From Bog-473 sp963809715 (GTDB lineage Bacteria; Actinomycetota; Acidimicrobiia; Acidimicrobiales; RAAP-2), in NCBI GenBank assembly GCA_963809715.1, contig CAWEKO010000009.1, positions 186,001 to 250,000 on the forward strand: a stretch of 64,000 bases of DNA, written 5' to 3'. A program made the translations under genes and the position numbers. The stretch's first letter is position 1. Every line of letters starts with the position of its first letter. This document shows positions 1 through 12,058 of the stretch, piece by piece. The notes under the pieces are model-generated. The model was not told the origin of the DNA. It saw nothing but the letters and a program-made list of their open reading frames with translations, and searched no databases.

Positions 1-1040
<1,040 letters not shown>

Positions 1041-1149
1041 TCTACCGCTCGTGCTCGCTTTGGGACGCTCAGGGACTGCGCTGCAGTCCTGGTGAGGTGC
1101 CCTTCCTCGACATATGTCGGGGGAGTCGGCAACTCGCCGAGCGCACAGT

Positions 1150-1267
1150 TTCCGGTGGCCATGGCGGCGGGGAAACACCCGTTCCCATTCCGAACACGGC
1201 AGTTAAGCCCGCCCGCGCCGATGGTACTTGGGGGGAGGCCCCCTGGGAGAGTAGGTCGCCGCCGGGA
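1150..1267 (+). rRNA. rrf: 5S ribosomal RNA
   Basis: About 118 bases with typical actinobacterial 5S features: the GGCGGGGAAACACCCG loop B/C region, TTCCCATTCCGAACACGG, GTTAAGCCCGCC, and GGGAGAGTAGGTCGCCGCC near the 3' end. The terminal TTTCCGG and CCGGGATTT strands can pair. It ends the rRNA operon and is followed closely by a terminator hairpin. Ends are placed from the terminal helix, plus or minus 2 bases. Confidence 0.96.
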
Positions 1268-1281
1268 TTTCTTATCGACAC

Positions 1282-1314
1282 GATCCCCTCTGAGCTCAGG
1301 CTCGAGGGGATTTT
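1282..1314 (+). terminator. Rho-independent terminator of the rRNA operon
   Basis: ATCCCCTC (1283-1290) pairs perfectly with GAGGGGAT (1304-1311) and the stem runs into a TTTT tract. It lies 15 bases after the 5S gene, as expected for the end of an rrn operon. Confidence 0.9.
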
Positions 1315-1818
1315 GTCGTTTCGGGACTTCGTTTTCTGCGCTGGGACGAAAGTGGCTCCTGCGATTCGTCGCGCGGAACCTCTTTCTTGCGGGGTTGTGG
1401 GGACGACTACGTCTTCTCGTCGATCGCCGCCCTGGGCACCGGGCTCGAGTTGGCCGCGGCGAGCACGCAAGGCGGTGAGGGCACGGTGCCACACAGGTCG
1501 GAGGCGGGGTTGACCATCGCCATCCCAGTGGCGGAGTTCTTCGTTCGTGGTGACCGCCATGCTTCAGGCCAAGCTCGACGGGATGGAGCGTTGGCGCATC
1601 GTGGCGGTGTGCGTCACCGCTGTTGTCGTGCTCGGCCTGTGCTGTGCGGCCGCCGACCGCACGAACATTGGCTGTGGCGGAGCTCCTGCTCCTCGTTGGA
1701 TTGGCGTCGCCGCGGCTCGTCGAGCTCGACGAATGGCGCCCCGAGCACGACGACAGGCGCCACCACAAGGACACGGAGCGTACGAAAGGCGGAGACCCTG
1801 CGCAACTAGACTCGCTCG
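1315..1818 (+). other. Non-coding or broken region; possible small membrane-protein remnant
   Basis: No gene can be called firmly in these 500 bases. One frame starting at ATG 1559 reads LDGMERWRIVAVCVTAVVV, a plausible membrane helix. Another frame ending at 1829 reads LAVAELLLLVGLASPRLVEL and then a charged tail. Joining them near 1660-1670 would give a two-helix protein of about 90 residues, but it needs a +1 shift and there is no clear homopolymer at the join. It would overlap the next gene by 11 bases. This is speculative; the rest of the region shows nothing I recognise. Confidence 0.2.
1807..1812 (+). promoter_or_regulatory. -10 box (TAGACT) for a leaderless transcript
   Basis: TAGACT ends 6 bases before the ATG at 1819 and no Shine-Dalgarno sequence is present, so transcription probably begins at or beside the start codon. 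No -35 element is obvious. Confidence 0.5.
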
Positions 1819-3606
1819 ATGCCCTCTGACGGATCCCGGAGCCCTCGGCGCGCCCCGTCGGGACGTTCTGGGTCCGGGTCGGGTCGCCCTTCCGGCGCTG
1901 GAGCCGCGGCCGGCAAGGGCCGTACGGGTTCGACGGGTCGGAAGCCGGCGCCCCGCTCTTCGTCCTCCTCGTCGTCTCGCACCGGTGGCACCGGGCGCGT
2001 CGGGAGGCTCCCGAGCGACTGGCCGCCCGGGCGCCAACCGCTCAGGCACGCGGAGTCAGGGCAGCACCGGCGGGCGCAGCAGTGCGACGGGCCGGGGCAG
2101 TGGGGGCAAGGCACGCGGACGACCGGCCGCCCAGCGAGTGCGAGTGGGCGCCCGAGTGCCCGGCGCGACGACTCGGGCCGGCCCGCCAGCAGGAGTGCGA
2201 GCTCTGGCGAGCGTGGTCGACCGGCATCGAGCACACGCACCGGAGGTCGTCCCGGCGGGGCGCCCCGCACAAGCCGGCCGACAGGAAGCGGGGCGACAGG
2301 CGGTCGGGCGACCGGTGCGAGGACTGGGTCCGGGACCGGCGCGAGCCGGGGACGGCCACCCGCCCGCAGTGGCGGCACGGGTTCTCGGCCATACGCATCT
2401 CGTGATCGGGACAGCTCCGGCACCAGGGCCACCGCCCGAGACAGTGCAGAGCGCCACCGCCCCTCCGAGGAGGCCGCCAAGCCGCTCCCCCGGGGCGCCA
2501 AGAAGTGGGGGAACGTCGCCCGCCGCGGCGCCCGCGAGGTCACCGCCCAGGGCGAACCCGAGGGTGGGCAGCGCAACACCTACTTCATCGACGAACGGAC
2601 GCGCCGCAAGGACACGCCGCCGCCCTCGCGGCGCCGGGAGGAGTGGGTCCGGGCCGACGGCGCGCGCCAGGAATGGGAAGACGCCGAGCCCAGCAAGGGC
2701 AAGACAGCCGGCCGAGGTCGGGGCAAAGGTGGCGCCGGGCGCGACGACAGCAGCGGCAGCGCCGGCAGTGCGGGCAGCACCGGCGCCGCACTGGCCGCGC
2801 TCTCGGGCAAGCGCGCCCTTCCGGCCGACGTCGCCACGGAAATCCGCAATGCCGCCGACGTGGCCACTGCTGCCCACCGGGAGCGCCTGGTGGAGCGGGC
2901 CGAGTCGGCCTTCGGCGCCTTCGAACGGGGCCGCTTCCAAGATGCGCTCCGAGCCATCAAGCCGGTCGCCGACGAAGCTCCCGCCGTGGCCGACGTGCGG
3001 GAGCTGGCCGGCCTGGCCGCCTACCGGTGCGGCAAGTGGCGCGAGGCGGCGCGCCATCTCAAGGCCTTCGGCGAACTCGGCGACTCGACCGAGCACCTGC
3101 CCATCCTCATGGATTGCCAGCGGGCGCTGCACAAACCGAAGAAGGTGGCCGAGCTCTGGGCGGAGCTGCGCCAGCGCTCACCCGAACCTGACGTGCTGGC
3201 CGAGGGCCGCATCGTGGCGGCGGCCTCCTTGGCCGACGGCGGCGACCTGAACGGGGCCATCGCCATGCTGGCGACGGCCGGCGCCTCCAAGGCGCTGCGC
3301 AACCCTTCCGAGCGCCATCTGCGCCAGTGGTACCTGCTGGCCGACCTCTACGAGCGGGCGGGCGACGTGCCCCGGGCCCGCGAGTACTTCGAGCGCGTGC
3401 TGCGGGCCGAACCCGGGGCCTACGACGTGGCCGACCGGCTGCGCGGACTCGGACCCGAACGTCGCCCACGTACGGGCAGCGGCCGGACGGGCGCCCGGAG
3501 GAAGAGCACCAAACCCGCGCCCAGCGCGGCCGCACGGAAATCGACCACGGTGCCGGTGCAGCCCGAAGCGGCGCCGGCAAAGGCAACCGCAAAAACCTCC
3601 ACCTGA
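1819..3606 (+). CDS. Basic low-complexity protein with C-terminal TPR domain
   Basis: 595 residues of unknown function. Residues 1 to about 250 are rich in Ser, Arg, Gly and Pro, strongly basic and probably disordered. From about residue 331 the sequence becomes helical with tetratricopeptide-like repeats, for example ESAFGAFERGRFQDALRAI, AAYRCGKWREAARHL and LADLYERAGDVPRAREYFE. The end is again a basic Lys/Arg/Ala tail. There is no signal peptide or membrane segment, so it is likely cytoplasmic. The Arg-rich arm could bind nucleic acid and the TPR part proteins; both are inferences. The start follows a TAGACT box by 6 bases. It converges with the L,D-transpeptidase gene 17 bases downstream. 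Confidence 0.85.
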   Translation: MPSDGSRSPRRAPSGRSGSGSGRPSGAGAAAGKGRTGSTGRKPAPRSSSSSSSRTGGTGRVGRLPSDWPPGRQPLRHAESGQHRRAQQCDGPGQWGQGTRTTGRPASASGRPSARRDDSGRPASRSASSGERGRPASSTRTGGRPGGAPRTSRPTGSGATGGRATGARTGSGTGASRGRPPARSGGTGSRPYASRDRDSSGTRATARDSAERHRPSEEAAKPLPRGAKKWGNVARRGAREVTAQGEPEGGQRNTYFIDERTRRKDTPPPSRRREEWVRADGARQEWEDAEPSKGKTAGRGRGKGGAGRDDSSGSAGSAGSTGAALAALSGKRALPADVATEIRNAADVATAAHRERLVERAESAFGAFERGRFQDALRAIKPVADEAPAVADVRELAGLAAYRCGKWREAARHLKAFGELGDSTEHLPILMDCQRALHKPKKVAELWAELRQRSPEPDVLAEGRIVAAASLADGGDLNGAIAMLATAGASKALRNPSERHLRQWYLLADLYERAGDVPRAREYFERVLRAEPGAYDVADRLRGLGPERRPRTGSGRTGARRKSTKPAPSAAARKSTTVPVQPEAAPAKATAKTST

Positions 3607-3623
3607 TCCACGGCCCGACCGGC

Positions 3624-5054
3624 TTAGGGCGTCCCTCCCGAGACGGCCGGGGCGACCGGCACGGTCGTGGGGGGAGCGGCCGGTGGAGCCGGCGGAGGCG
3701 GTGGGGCCACCGTCGTCGTGGGAGGAGCGACCGTTGTCGTGGTCGGCGGCGCCGTCGTCGTCGTGGTCGTGGTCGGCGGGGGAGCGGTGCCGAAGTCGGG
3801 CCCCTCGACGGTCACCAGGGTGCCGATCGGGGTGAGGGCCCAGACCAGGGCCGCGTTGGTGTACGACATCTCGACGCAGCCGTTGCTCTGCGGCGTCCCG
3901 TACGAGGATCGGATGAAGCCGTGCAGGGCGTCGCCCCCGTTGAAGTAGCTGGCGTAGGGCACGTTGGGGTCGTCGTAGGTGGAACCGTCCGGATTGGTCC
4001 CCTTCATCTCCGAAAAGCGCACGTGCTCGAAGACGGCGAAGGTGCCGTCGGTCGTGTCGGCACCTCGGGCGCCCGAGTTCACCGGGATGCCCACGTACTT
4101 GGCCGCGCCGTTCTCGTAGAGGGTGAGGTTCTGCGGCACCACCTTGTTGACCACCACGTAGACGTAGGGCACCGGGTCCGTCTTGTGGTTGATGGTGTCA
4201 TTGATCAGCGCCGTCCACACCGCCGGTCCGACCTCGCCGTCGACGCCGAGGTTGTTGTCGTTCTCGAACGCCTCGACAGCCGCCTTGGTGATCTCGTTGG
4301 TCGTGCCCTGGGTCCACAACGACATCAGTTGGGGGGGCTGGTCGGGCCAGCGCCAGGCGAAGGCACCGGGCTGGTCCAGGGCCAGGTTGGCCACGGCGGG
4401 TGCCGGACCGGTCTGGGTGTAGCTCAGGGGGAGGTAATCCAGCCCGGCAAGCAACTCTTGGACCCGCAGGGTGTCACCGGCCCCGACGGAGAAGGTGAAG
4501 GAGGCGTGGCTCGACAGTGTGGAGCCGTTGACGGCGCGCAGTCCCGAGGGCCCGTCGGGGAGGGTGACCGTCTCCTCGGTGGAGGGGACGAAGGGCGACG
4601 CGAGGTGGTAGGCGAGCGTGGTCGGCGAGCTCCGGACCCAGGTGCCGCCGATCTTGGGGCTCAGGACCGGCGCTGCCTTCTTCAGGTCGATCGGCTCGGA
4701 GAACGTCAGCGTGATGGTGGTGTTGGAGGGCACCGCCTGGGCGCCGGCCGGCGGAACAGAGGACTTGAGGTAGAAGCCGGTCGTCTGGGCCGCGTCCGAA
4801 CCCGACCCGGCACGGCCTGGGGAGCTGCCCGACCCGGCGTGTGCACTCCGGTCGGCCGTGGACGAGACGCTCGGGTGGGACGGACCCGAGCCCGTACTCG
4901 AGCCGGTCACGTACACGAGCGCGCCGATGACCACCACCGCTGCGACCACCAGGATCGCCGGGGGGACGCGCACCTGCGCCTTCCGCCGGGAACCGACAAC
5001 GTCCATCAGCCTCCGCTCGCTCGCCCCGTCGTTGCGTCCCCCGATTGGTTGCAT
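3624..5054 (-). CDS. L,D-transpeptidase (YkuD family), membrane-anchored
   Basis: 476 residues. L,D-transpeptidases form 3-3 cross-links in peptidoglycan or attach proteins to it, acting outside the membrane. A single helix near residues 33-50 (ILVVAAVVVIGALVYV) anchors a short basic N-terminus. An Ig-like domain with TITLTFSEPIDLKKAAPVL and a peptidoglycan-binding-like helical segment follow. The YkuD catalytic domain carries HGFIRSSYG...SNGCVEMS with nucleophile Cys393. The usual SxGCxR/H arginine is Glu here. The C-terminus is Thr/Pro-rich and likely spans the wall. An in-frame Met at residue 17 is an alternative start. The divergent region to the aldolase gene holds PhoP-like repeats. Confidence 0.9.
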   Translation of the reverse strand: MQPIGGRNDGASERRLMDVVGSRRKAQVRVPPAILVVAAVVVIGALVYVTGSSTGSGPSHPSVSSTADRSAHAGSGSSPGRAGSGSDAAQTTGFYLKSSVPPAGAQAVPSNTTITLTFSEPIDLKKAAPVLSPKIGGTWVRSSPTTLAYHLASPFVPSTEETVTLPDGPSGLRAVNGSTLSSHASFTFSVGAGDTLRVQELLAGLDYLPLSYTQTGPAPAVANLALDQPGAFAWRWPDQPPQLMSLWTQGTTNEITKAAVEAFENDNNLGVDGEVGPAVWTALINDTINHKTDPVPYVYVVVNKVVPQNLTLYENGAAKYVGIPVNSGARGADTTDGTFAVFEHVRFSEMKGTNPDGSTYDDPNVPYASYFNGGDALHGFIRSSYGTPQSNGCVEMSYTNAALVWALTPIGTLVTVEGPDFGTAPPPTTTTTTTAPPTTTTVAPPTTTVAPPPPPAPPAAPPTTVPVAPAVSGGTP

Positions 5055-5153
5055 CGTATGGGTCGTTATCGCGAAAGAGGCGTCAACCCGCCCCGATTTC
5101 GCGCTTCGGTCGCGAGAAAGAGACCAAGAACCCCAAGTTCCGTCCCGAGCCCG

Positions 5154-5182
5154 TCACAGCCCCGTCACAACCTCGTCACAAC
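5154..5182 (+). promoter_or_regulatory. PhoP-like triple direct repeat
   Basis: TCACAGC (5154-5160), TCACAAC (5165-5171) and TCACAAC (5176-5182) are spaced by exactly 4 bases, giving an 11-base period of one helical turn. This matches the mycobacterial PhoP recognition pattern TCACAGC-N4-TCACAGC, with a third half-site. Its centre is about 65 bases before the aldolase start codon, an activator-like position, and about 115 bases from the divergent L,D-transpeptidase start. Which gene it controls is inferred. Confidence 0.6.
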
Positions 5183-5218
5183 TCGCCAACCCCAAAGGGC
5201 GCCCCCCAGCCCCTCCAC

Positions 5219-5224
5219 TACGCT
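5219..5224 (+). promoter_or_regulatory. -10 box (TACGCT) of the aldolase gene
   Basis: TACGCT ends 8 bases before ATG 5233 with no Shine-Dalgarno sequence between, suggesting a leaderless or nearly leaderless transcript. Confidence 0.5.
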
Positions 5225-5232
5225 GGATCCCC

Positions 5233-6288
<1,056 letters not shown>

Positions 6289-6585
6289 CCCGAGGCGCCT
6301 GACCCGAGCCGCCCGATCCCCTGACGGGGGCGGCCTCGGTCCGACCGCCGGAACCGGTCCGGAGGGCAGACCCGGCGCGACAGCACCAAGGACCACCTTT
6401 CCTACCTGGGATGCAGGTGAGTTCTGCGTAGGCGAGAGTAGAGTTAACCCGAACGAAACATTGGACGAAGTGCGCGGCGCGCCCACGAGGGCTCGCCGGC
6501 GCGAACGAGGCCGGCCCCGGCGAGAGGGACCCCAGCGAGGCCGGTTCTCGGGCGTCCGGAGCCAGCGACAGAGACGAGGCAGCCC
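6289..6585 (+). other. Intergenic region before korAB
   Basis: About 297 bases without a gene. A possible -10 (TAGAGT, about 6432-6437) lies in the middle, which would give a leader of roughly 140 bases. No riboswitch or strong hairpin was recognised. Confidence 0.4.
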
Positions 6586-8459
<1,874 letters not shown>

Positions 8460-8463
<4 letters not shown>

Positions 8464-9548
8464 GCGAGACCAACGGATCCAACGGCCACGCCCACGGCAA
8501 CGGCAACGGCAACGGCAACGGCGCGGTGGCCACCGCCGTGCCCGTGACCGCCCGCAAGGACTGGAGCAGCGACCAGGAGGTGCGTTGGTGCCCCGGCTGC
8601 GGCGACTACTCGATCCTGGCCGCCGTCCAGATGCTCATGCCCGAGCTCGGGGTGCGCCGCGAGAACACCGTCTTCCTCTCGGGCATCGGCTGTGCCGCCC
8701 GCTTCCCCTATTACATGAACACCTACGGGATGCACTCGATCCACGGGCGGGCGCCGGCCATCGCCACCGGGCTGGCCACGACCCGGCCCGACCTCGACGT
8801 GTGGGTCATCTCGGGTGACGGCGACGCGCTCTCCATCGGGGGCAACCACCTCATCCACGCCCTGCGCCGCAACGTGCGCCTGAACATCTTGATGTTCAAC
8901 AACCAGATCTACGGACTGACCAAGGGCCAGTACTCGCCGACCTCCGAGGTGGCCAAGGTGACCAAGTCGACCCCGTTCGGCTCGGTGGACACGCCGTTCA
9001 ATCCGGTGTCGCTGGCGCTCGGGGCCGAGGCCACCTTCGTGGCCCGCACCCACGACATGGACCGCGCCCACATGCAGGAGACGTTCCGGCGGGCCCACGA
9101 GCACCAGGGCGCCGCCTTCGTCGAGGTGCTCCAGAACTGCAACGTCTTCAACGACGGAGCCTTCGAGAAGATCACCAGCCGGGACGCCCGTTCCTCCATG
9201 CTCATCCCGCTCCAGCACGGCCAGCCGATCGTGTTCGGGGCCGAGGGTGCCGAGCGCGGCGTGGTGCAGCGCTCCGACGGCTCGCTCGAGATCGTCGCGG
9301 TGGCCGACGTCGGCCACGAGGCGCTGCTGGTGCACGACGAGCAACGTGACGACCCCGGCCTGGCCTTCGCCCTGTCCCGGCTGGCCCGGGGCCCCTACGA
9401 GCCCACGCCGATCGGTGTCTTCCGGGCGGTCGCGCGGCCCGAGTACGGGACGCAGATGGCCGAGCAGATCACCGAGGCGCAGACCAAGCGCGGGCTGGGG
9501 GACATCGCCGGTCTGCTGCGGTCGGGATCGAGCTGGACGGTCGACTGA
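8460..9548 (+). CDS. korB: 2-oxoacid:ferredoxin oxidoreductase subunit beta
   Basis: 362 residues; the thiamine-diphosphate-binding subunit of the korA partner. Residues 1-22 are a Gly/Asn-rich stretch encoded by a ggcaac repeat and are not part of the family fold. The conserved part begins RWCPGCGDYSIL with Cys44 and Cys47. The cofactor motif is SGDGDALSIGGNH followed by FNNQIYGLTKGQYSPTS. The C-terminal domain is longer than in minimal beta subunits. ATG 8460 overlaps the korA stop and has GGAGGAAAG as Shine-Dalgarno. The oxygen-sensitive ferredoxin enzyme in place of a 2-oxoglutarate dehydrogenase complex is common in Actinomycetota. Confidence 0.94.
8496..8522 (+). repeat. ggcaac hexanucleotide tandem repeat inside korB
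   Basis: About four and a half copies of a 6-base unit encode alternating Gly-Asn. Changes in copy number would keep the reading frame. Confidence 0.8.
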
Positions 9549-9633
9549 GCCGACGGCGACGCGGGCCGCTCGGCAAGCCCTCCGGCGGCGCGTCCGGCGT
9601 CCTGACGCGGTCTCGCGAGCTCCAGTTCTCGGT

Positions 9634-10104
9634 CTAGGTCTGCGCCGGCTGCGCCTCGGCGTCGTCACGCACCTTCTCGAGTGTCGCCCGCATGCCGTTG
9701 CGGTTCGTCTTGCCCCGGGACCACCCGAGGACGGCCCAGTAGAGCCGCAGCCCGAACGTCGGTGTGAGCGTGAACGACTCGGTCACGTCGCAGCCGTCGC
9801 CCGCCTCCACGATGTCGTAACGCCAAATGTTCAACGGCTTGTCCGAGTTGCCCACGCCGAAGGCGAAGATCTGGCCGGGCACGCACTCCCGGACGGTGCA
9901 GGTGGTCCAATACCGCATGAGGTTGCGGCCGTTGCGATTGACGTGCCCACGGAACTTGGCCCCGGTGGCCGGCCCGGTGGCCCCGTCGACCCACTCGGCC
10001 TCGAAGGTCTCGGGGCTGTAGCGGCCGATCCGGGTCACGTCACTGACGAGATCCCACACCTGTTGCGGCGAGGCCTTCATGTGGATGGTGACCGAGTCGT
10101 GCAT
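9634..10104 (-). CDS. SRPBCC-family (polyketide cyclase/START-like) protein
   Basis: 156 residues. It has the helix-grip fold pattern: HDSVTIHMKASPQQVWDLVSDVTRIGRYSPE at the start, a strand region with GATGPATGAKFRGHVNRNG and RYWTTCTV, and a long C-terminal helix with NRNGMRATLEKVRDDAEAQ. Such proteins bind hydrophobic ligands in a central cavity; the ligand here is unknown. Probably cytoplasmic. The ATG is preceded by GAGAGAGG at a good distance, so unlike many neighbours it has a normal ribosome-binding site. It ends convergently with korB, 85 bases apart. Confidence 0.85.
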   Translation of the reverse strand: MHDSVTIHMKASPQQVWDLVSDVTRIGRYSPETFEAEWVDGATGPATGAKFRGHVNRNGRNLMRYWTTCTVRECVPGQIFAFGVGNSDKPLNIWRYDIVEAGDGCDVTESFTLTPTFGLRLYWAVLGWSRGKTNRNGMRATLEKVRDDAEAQPAQT

Positions 10105-10192
10105 GCGTTGCCTCTCTCTGGCGGCCGGCCCTGTGGCGTCCGGTCCTGTGTCAGGCGGCCCAGGGATCTTGGCCCAACTCCGGGGCGGGCGC

Positions 10193-11398
10193 TCAGCCCA
10201 GGTCGAGCGAGCGGAAGACCATACCCGTGCGCGGCTTGGGGCTGAAGTACGTCGTCTTGGGCGGCATCCGACGGCGCTCGTTGGCCCATTCGTCGATCTG
10301 CTTGACCGTCACCGGCCGCAACAAGAAGGCCGCCTGCCCCTCGCCGCTCTCCAGTGCCTCGAGCGCCTCGGCCACGCCGTGGCGGTGCATGACCTCATGC
10401 TCGGGCAGTGCTGCCAGCACGGTGGCCAGGAGGCTGGAGTCGAGGTCGTTGCCCGCCTGCTCCTGCGTCTCGGCCCGGGGCAGCAGGAGGTAGGCCTGGC
10501 CGCCCTCGACGAGGGTGAGCGAGTTGGAGTCCGCCAGGGCGCCCAGGGTGCGGTCGTCGGCTGCGCCGGCCCGCACCACGTCGAACCACTCGGCCAGGGC
10601 CCCGACCAGGTCGAATCCCTTGGGCAGCCCGCTCACGGTGCGGTGGATGGCGCCGACGGTGAGCTGGTCCTCGGCCAGTTCCACCACCAGCGCCATGACC
10701 AGGTCGTAGGGGCCGGGCTGGCCGCCGTCGGCTTCGCGGCACTCGGCCTGGTAGGCCCGAGCCGTCTCGTAGCGGTGGTGCCCGTCGGCCAGCACGACCG
10801 GGGCCTTGGCCACGGCGGCGCCCACGGCGGCCACCGCGTCGGGGTCGCTGAGCACCCAGAGCTGGTGGCGCACCCCGTCGTCGTCGTAGGCGTCGGCCAC
10901 CGGGTCGTCGTCGGTCGGGTCGAAGGTGGCGGTGACCCCGGGGGCCATCGAGAGGCCCCAGATGGGGGAGAGGTTGGCCCGGGTGGCCCGGAGCAGGTCG
11001 AGGCGGTCGCTCTTGGGCTTGGGGAGCGTCTGCTCGTGGGGCAAAATATCGCTTTCGGCCCCCGGTTCGGCCAGGCCGAGCGCACCGATCACCCCCGTCG
11101 TGGCCCGGCCCGCCTGGTCGGTCATGCGATAGGGGTAGAGGCTCGGCTCGGCGTCGGGCAGCAGCAGCCCGTCCTCCTGCCATCTGGTGAAGAGGTCGGT
11201 GGCCACGGCGTAGCGGTCGCGCCCGCCGCCGAGATCGGTCTCGGGCAGCTCGACCAACACGGCGTTGGCGGGATTCCGCGAGGCCAGGCGGGTGCGCTGG
11301 TTCGACGAGATGACGTCGTAGGGCGGGGCGATGACCTGGGCAACGGGGGCTCGCTCGGGGTCGTAACGCAGACCCCGGAACGGTTCGAATCGAGGCAC
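10193..11398 (-). CDS. DUF1015 family protein
   Basis: 401 residues of unknown biochemical function in a widespread family of about 400 residues. Diagnostic parts are the N-terminal PRFEPFRGLRYDPERAPVAQVIAPPYDVIS, the centre VVLADGHHRYETARAYQAE, and the C-terminus MPPKTTYFSPKPRTGMVFRSL. The GTG at 11398 is chosen because family members begin with MPRFxPFRGLRY; the frame is open further upstream over pgsA and that part is not real. It is divergent from pgsA by 60 bases. The HHRY and metal-site-like residues suggest an enzyme, but no reaction is established. Confidence 0.9.
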   Translation of the reverse strand: MPRFEPFRGLRYDPERAPVAQVIAPPYDVISSNQRTRLASRNPANAVLVELPETDLGGGRDRYAVATDLFTRWQEDGLLLPDAEPSLYPYRMTDQAGRATTGVIGALGLAEPGAESDILPHEQTLPKPKSDRLDLLRATRANLSPIWGLSMAPGVTATFDPTDDDPVADAYDDDGVRHQLWVLSDPDAVAAVGAAVAKAPVVLADGHHRYETARAYQAECREADGGQPGPYDLVMALVVELAEDQLTVGAIHRTVSGLPKGFDLVGALAEWFDVVRAGAADDRTLGALADSNSLTLVEGGQAYLLLPRAETQEQAGNDLDSSLLATVLAALPEHEVMHRHGVAEALEALESGEGQAAFLLRPVTVKQIDEWANERRRMPPKTTYFSPKPRTGMVFRSLDLG

Positions 11399-11446
11399 AG
11401 GGCAACTCTTCCACACCCCGGGCGAGGTCGCTGCGGAGCACTCCCG

Positions 11447-11452
11447 TAGAAT
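11447..11452 (+). promoter_or_regulatory. -10 box (TAGAAT) of pgsA
   Basis: TAGAAT ends exactly 6 bases before GTG 11459 with no Shine-Dalgarno sequence, the arrangement of a leaderless mRNA. Confidence 0.6.
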
Positions 11453-11458
11453 CGTCAC

Positions 11459-12058
11459 GTGGACGACGAGGGTCTCGGGCACGTCGTCACCGCGCCCAAC
11501 GCGATCACCTTCGTGCGGCTGTTGTGCATTCCACTCTTTCTGTGGCTGCTCTTCGGGGCGCACGAGCAGACGGCGGCGGCCATTTTGTTGGCTGCGTTGG
11601 GAGCGACCGACTGGGTCGACGGGTTCGTCGCCCGTCGCTTCCACCAGGTGTCGACACTCGGCAAGGTCATGGACCCGCTGGCCGACCGCATCCTCGTCGG
11701 CACGGCAGTGATCTCCATCATGGTCTACGGCGCGGTGCCGTTGTGGTTCGGTCTGGCCACGATCGCCCGCGAGGTGCTGGTCTCGGCGATGGTGTTGCTG
11801 CTGGCCGCGCTGGGCGCGGCACGCATCGACGTGCTCTGGGTCGGCAAGGCCGGCACCTTCGGCCTCATGTTCGCCTACCCGACCTTCCTGCTCGGCTACG
11901 GCGACGCCGGATGGCAGGAGCCCATCAGGGTCATCGGCTGGGTCACGGGCATCGTCGGGCTGACGTTGGCCTGGATCGCCGCCGGCAGCTACATCGCCCC
12001 CGCCCGCCAGGCCCTGCGCGACGGCCGGGCGGCTCGGCACGCCGGGAGCGTCGCATGA
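11459..12058 (+). CDS. pgsA: CDP-diacylglycerol--glycerol-3-phosphate 3-phosphatidyltransferase
   Basis: 199 residues. It makes phosphatidylglycerol phosphate from CDP-diacylglycerol and glycerol 3-phosphate in the cytoplasmic membrane. The CDP-alcohol phosphotransferase signature is complete: D-W-V-D-G-F-V-A-R, then eight residues to G, then M-D-P-L-A-D, at about residues 51-76. Four to six hydrophobic helices follow the usual pattern. Substrate choice between PgsA and related CDP-alcohol enzymes rests on the NAITFVRLLCIPLFL start and overall length. GTG start, leaderless. The stop overlaps the next start as ATGA, so the two genes are co-translated. Confidence 0.88.
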   Translation: MDDEGLGHVVTAPNAITFVRLLCIPLFLWLLFGAHEQTAAAILLAALGATDWVDGFVARRFHQVSTLGKVMDPLADRILVGTAVISIMVYGAVPLWFGLATIAREVLVSAMVLLLAALGAARIDVLWVGKAGTFGLMFAYPTFLLGYGDAGWQEPIRVIGWVTGIVGLTLAWIAAGSYIAPARQALRDGRAARHAGSVA

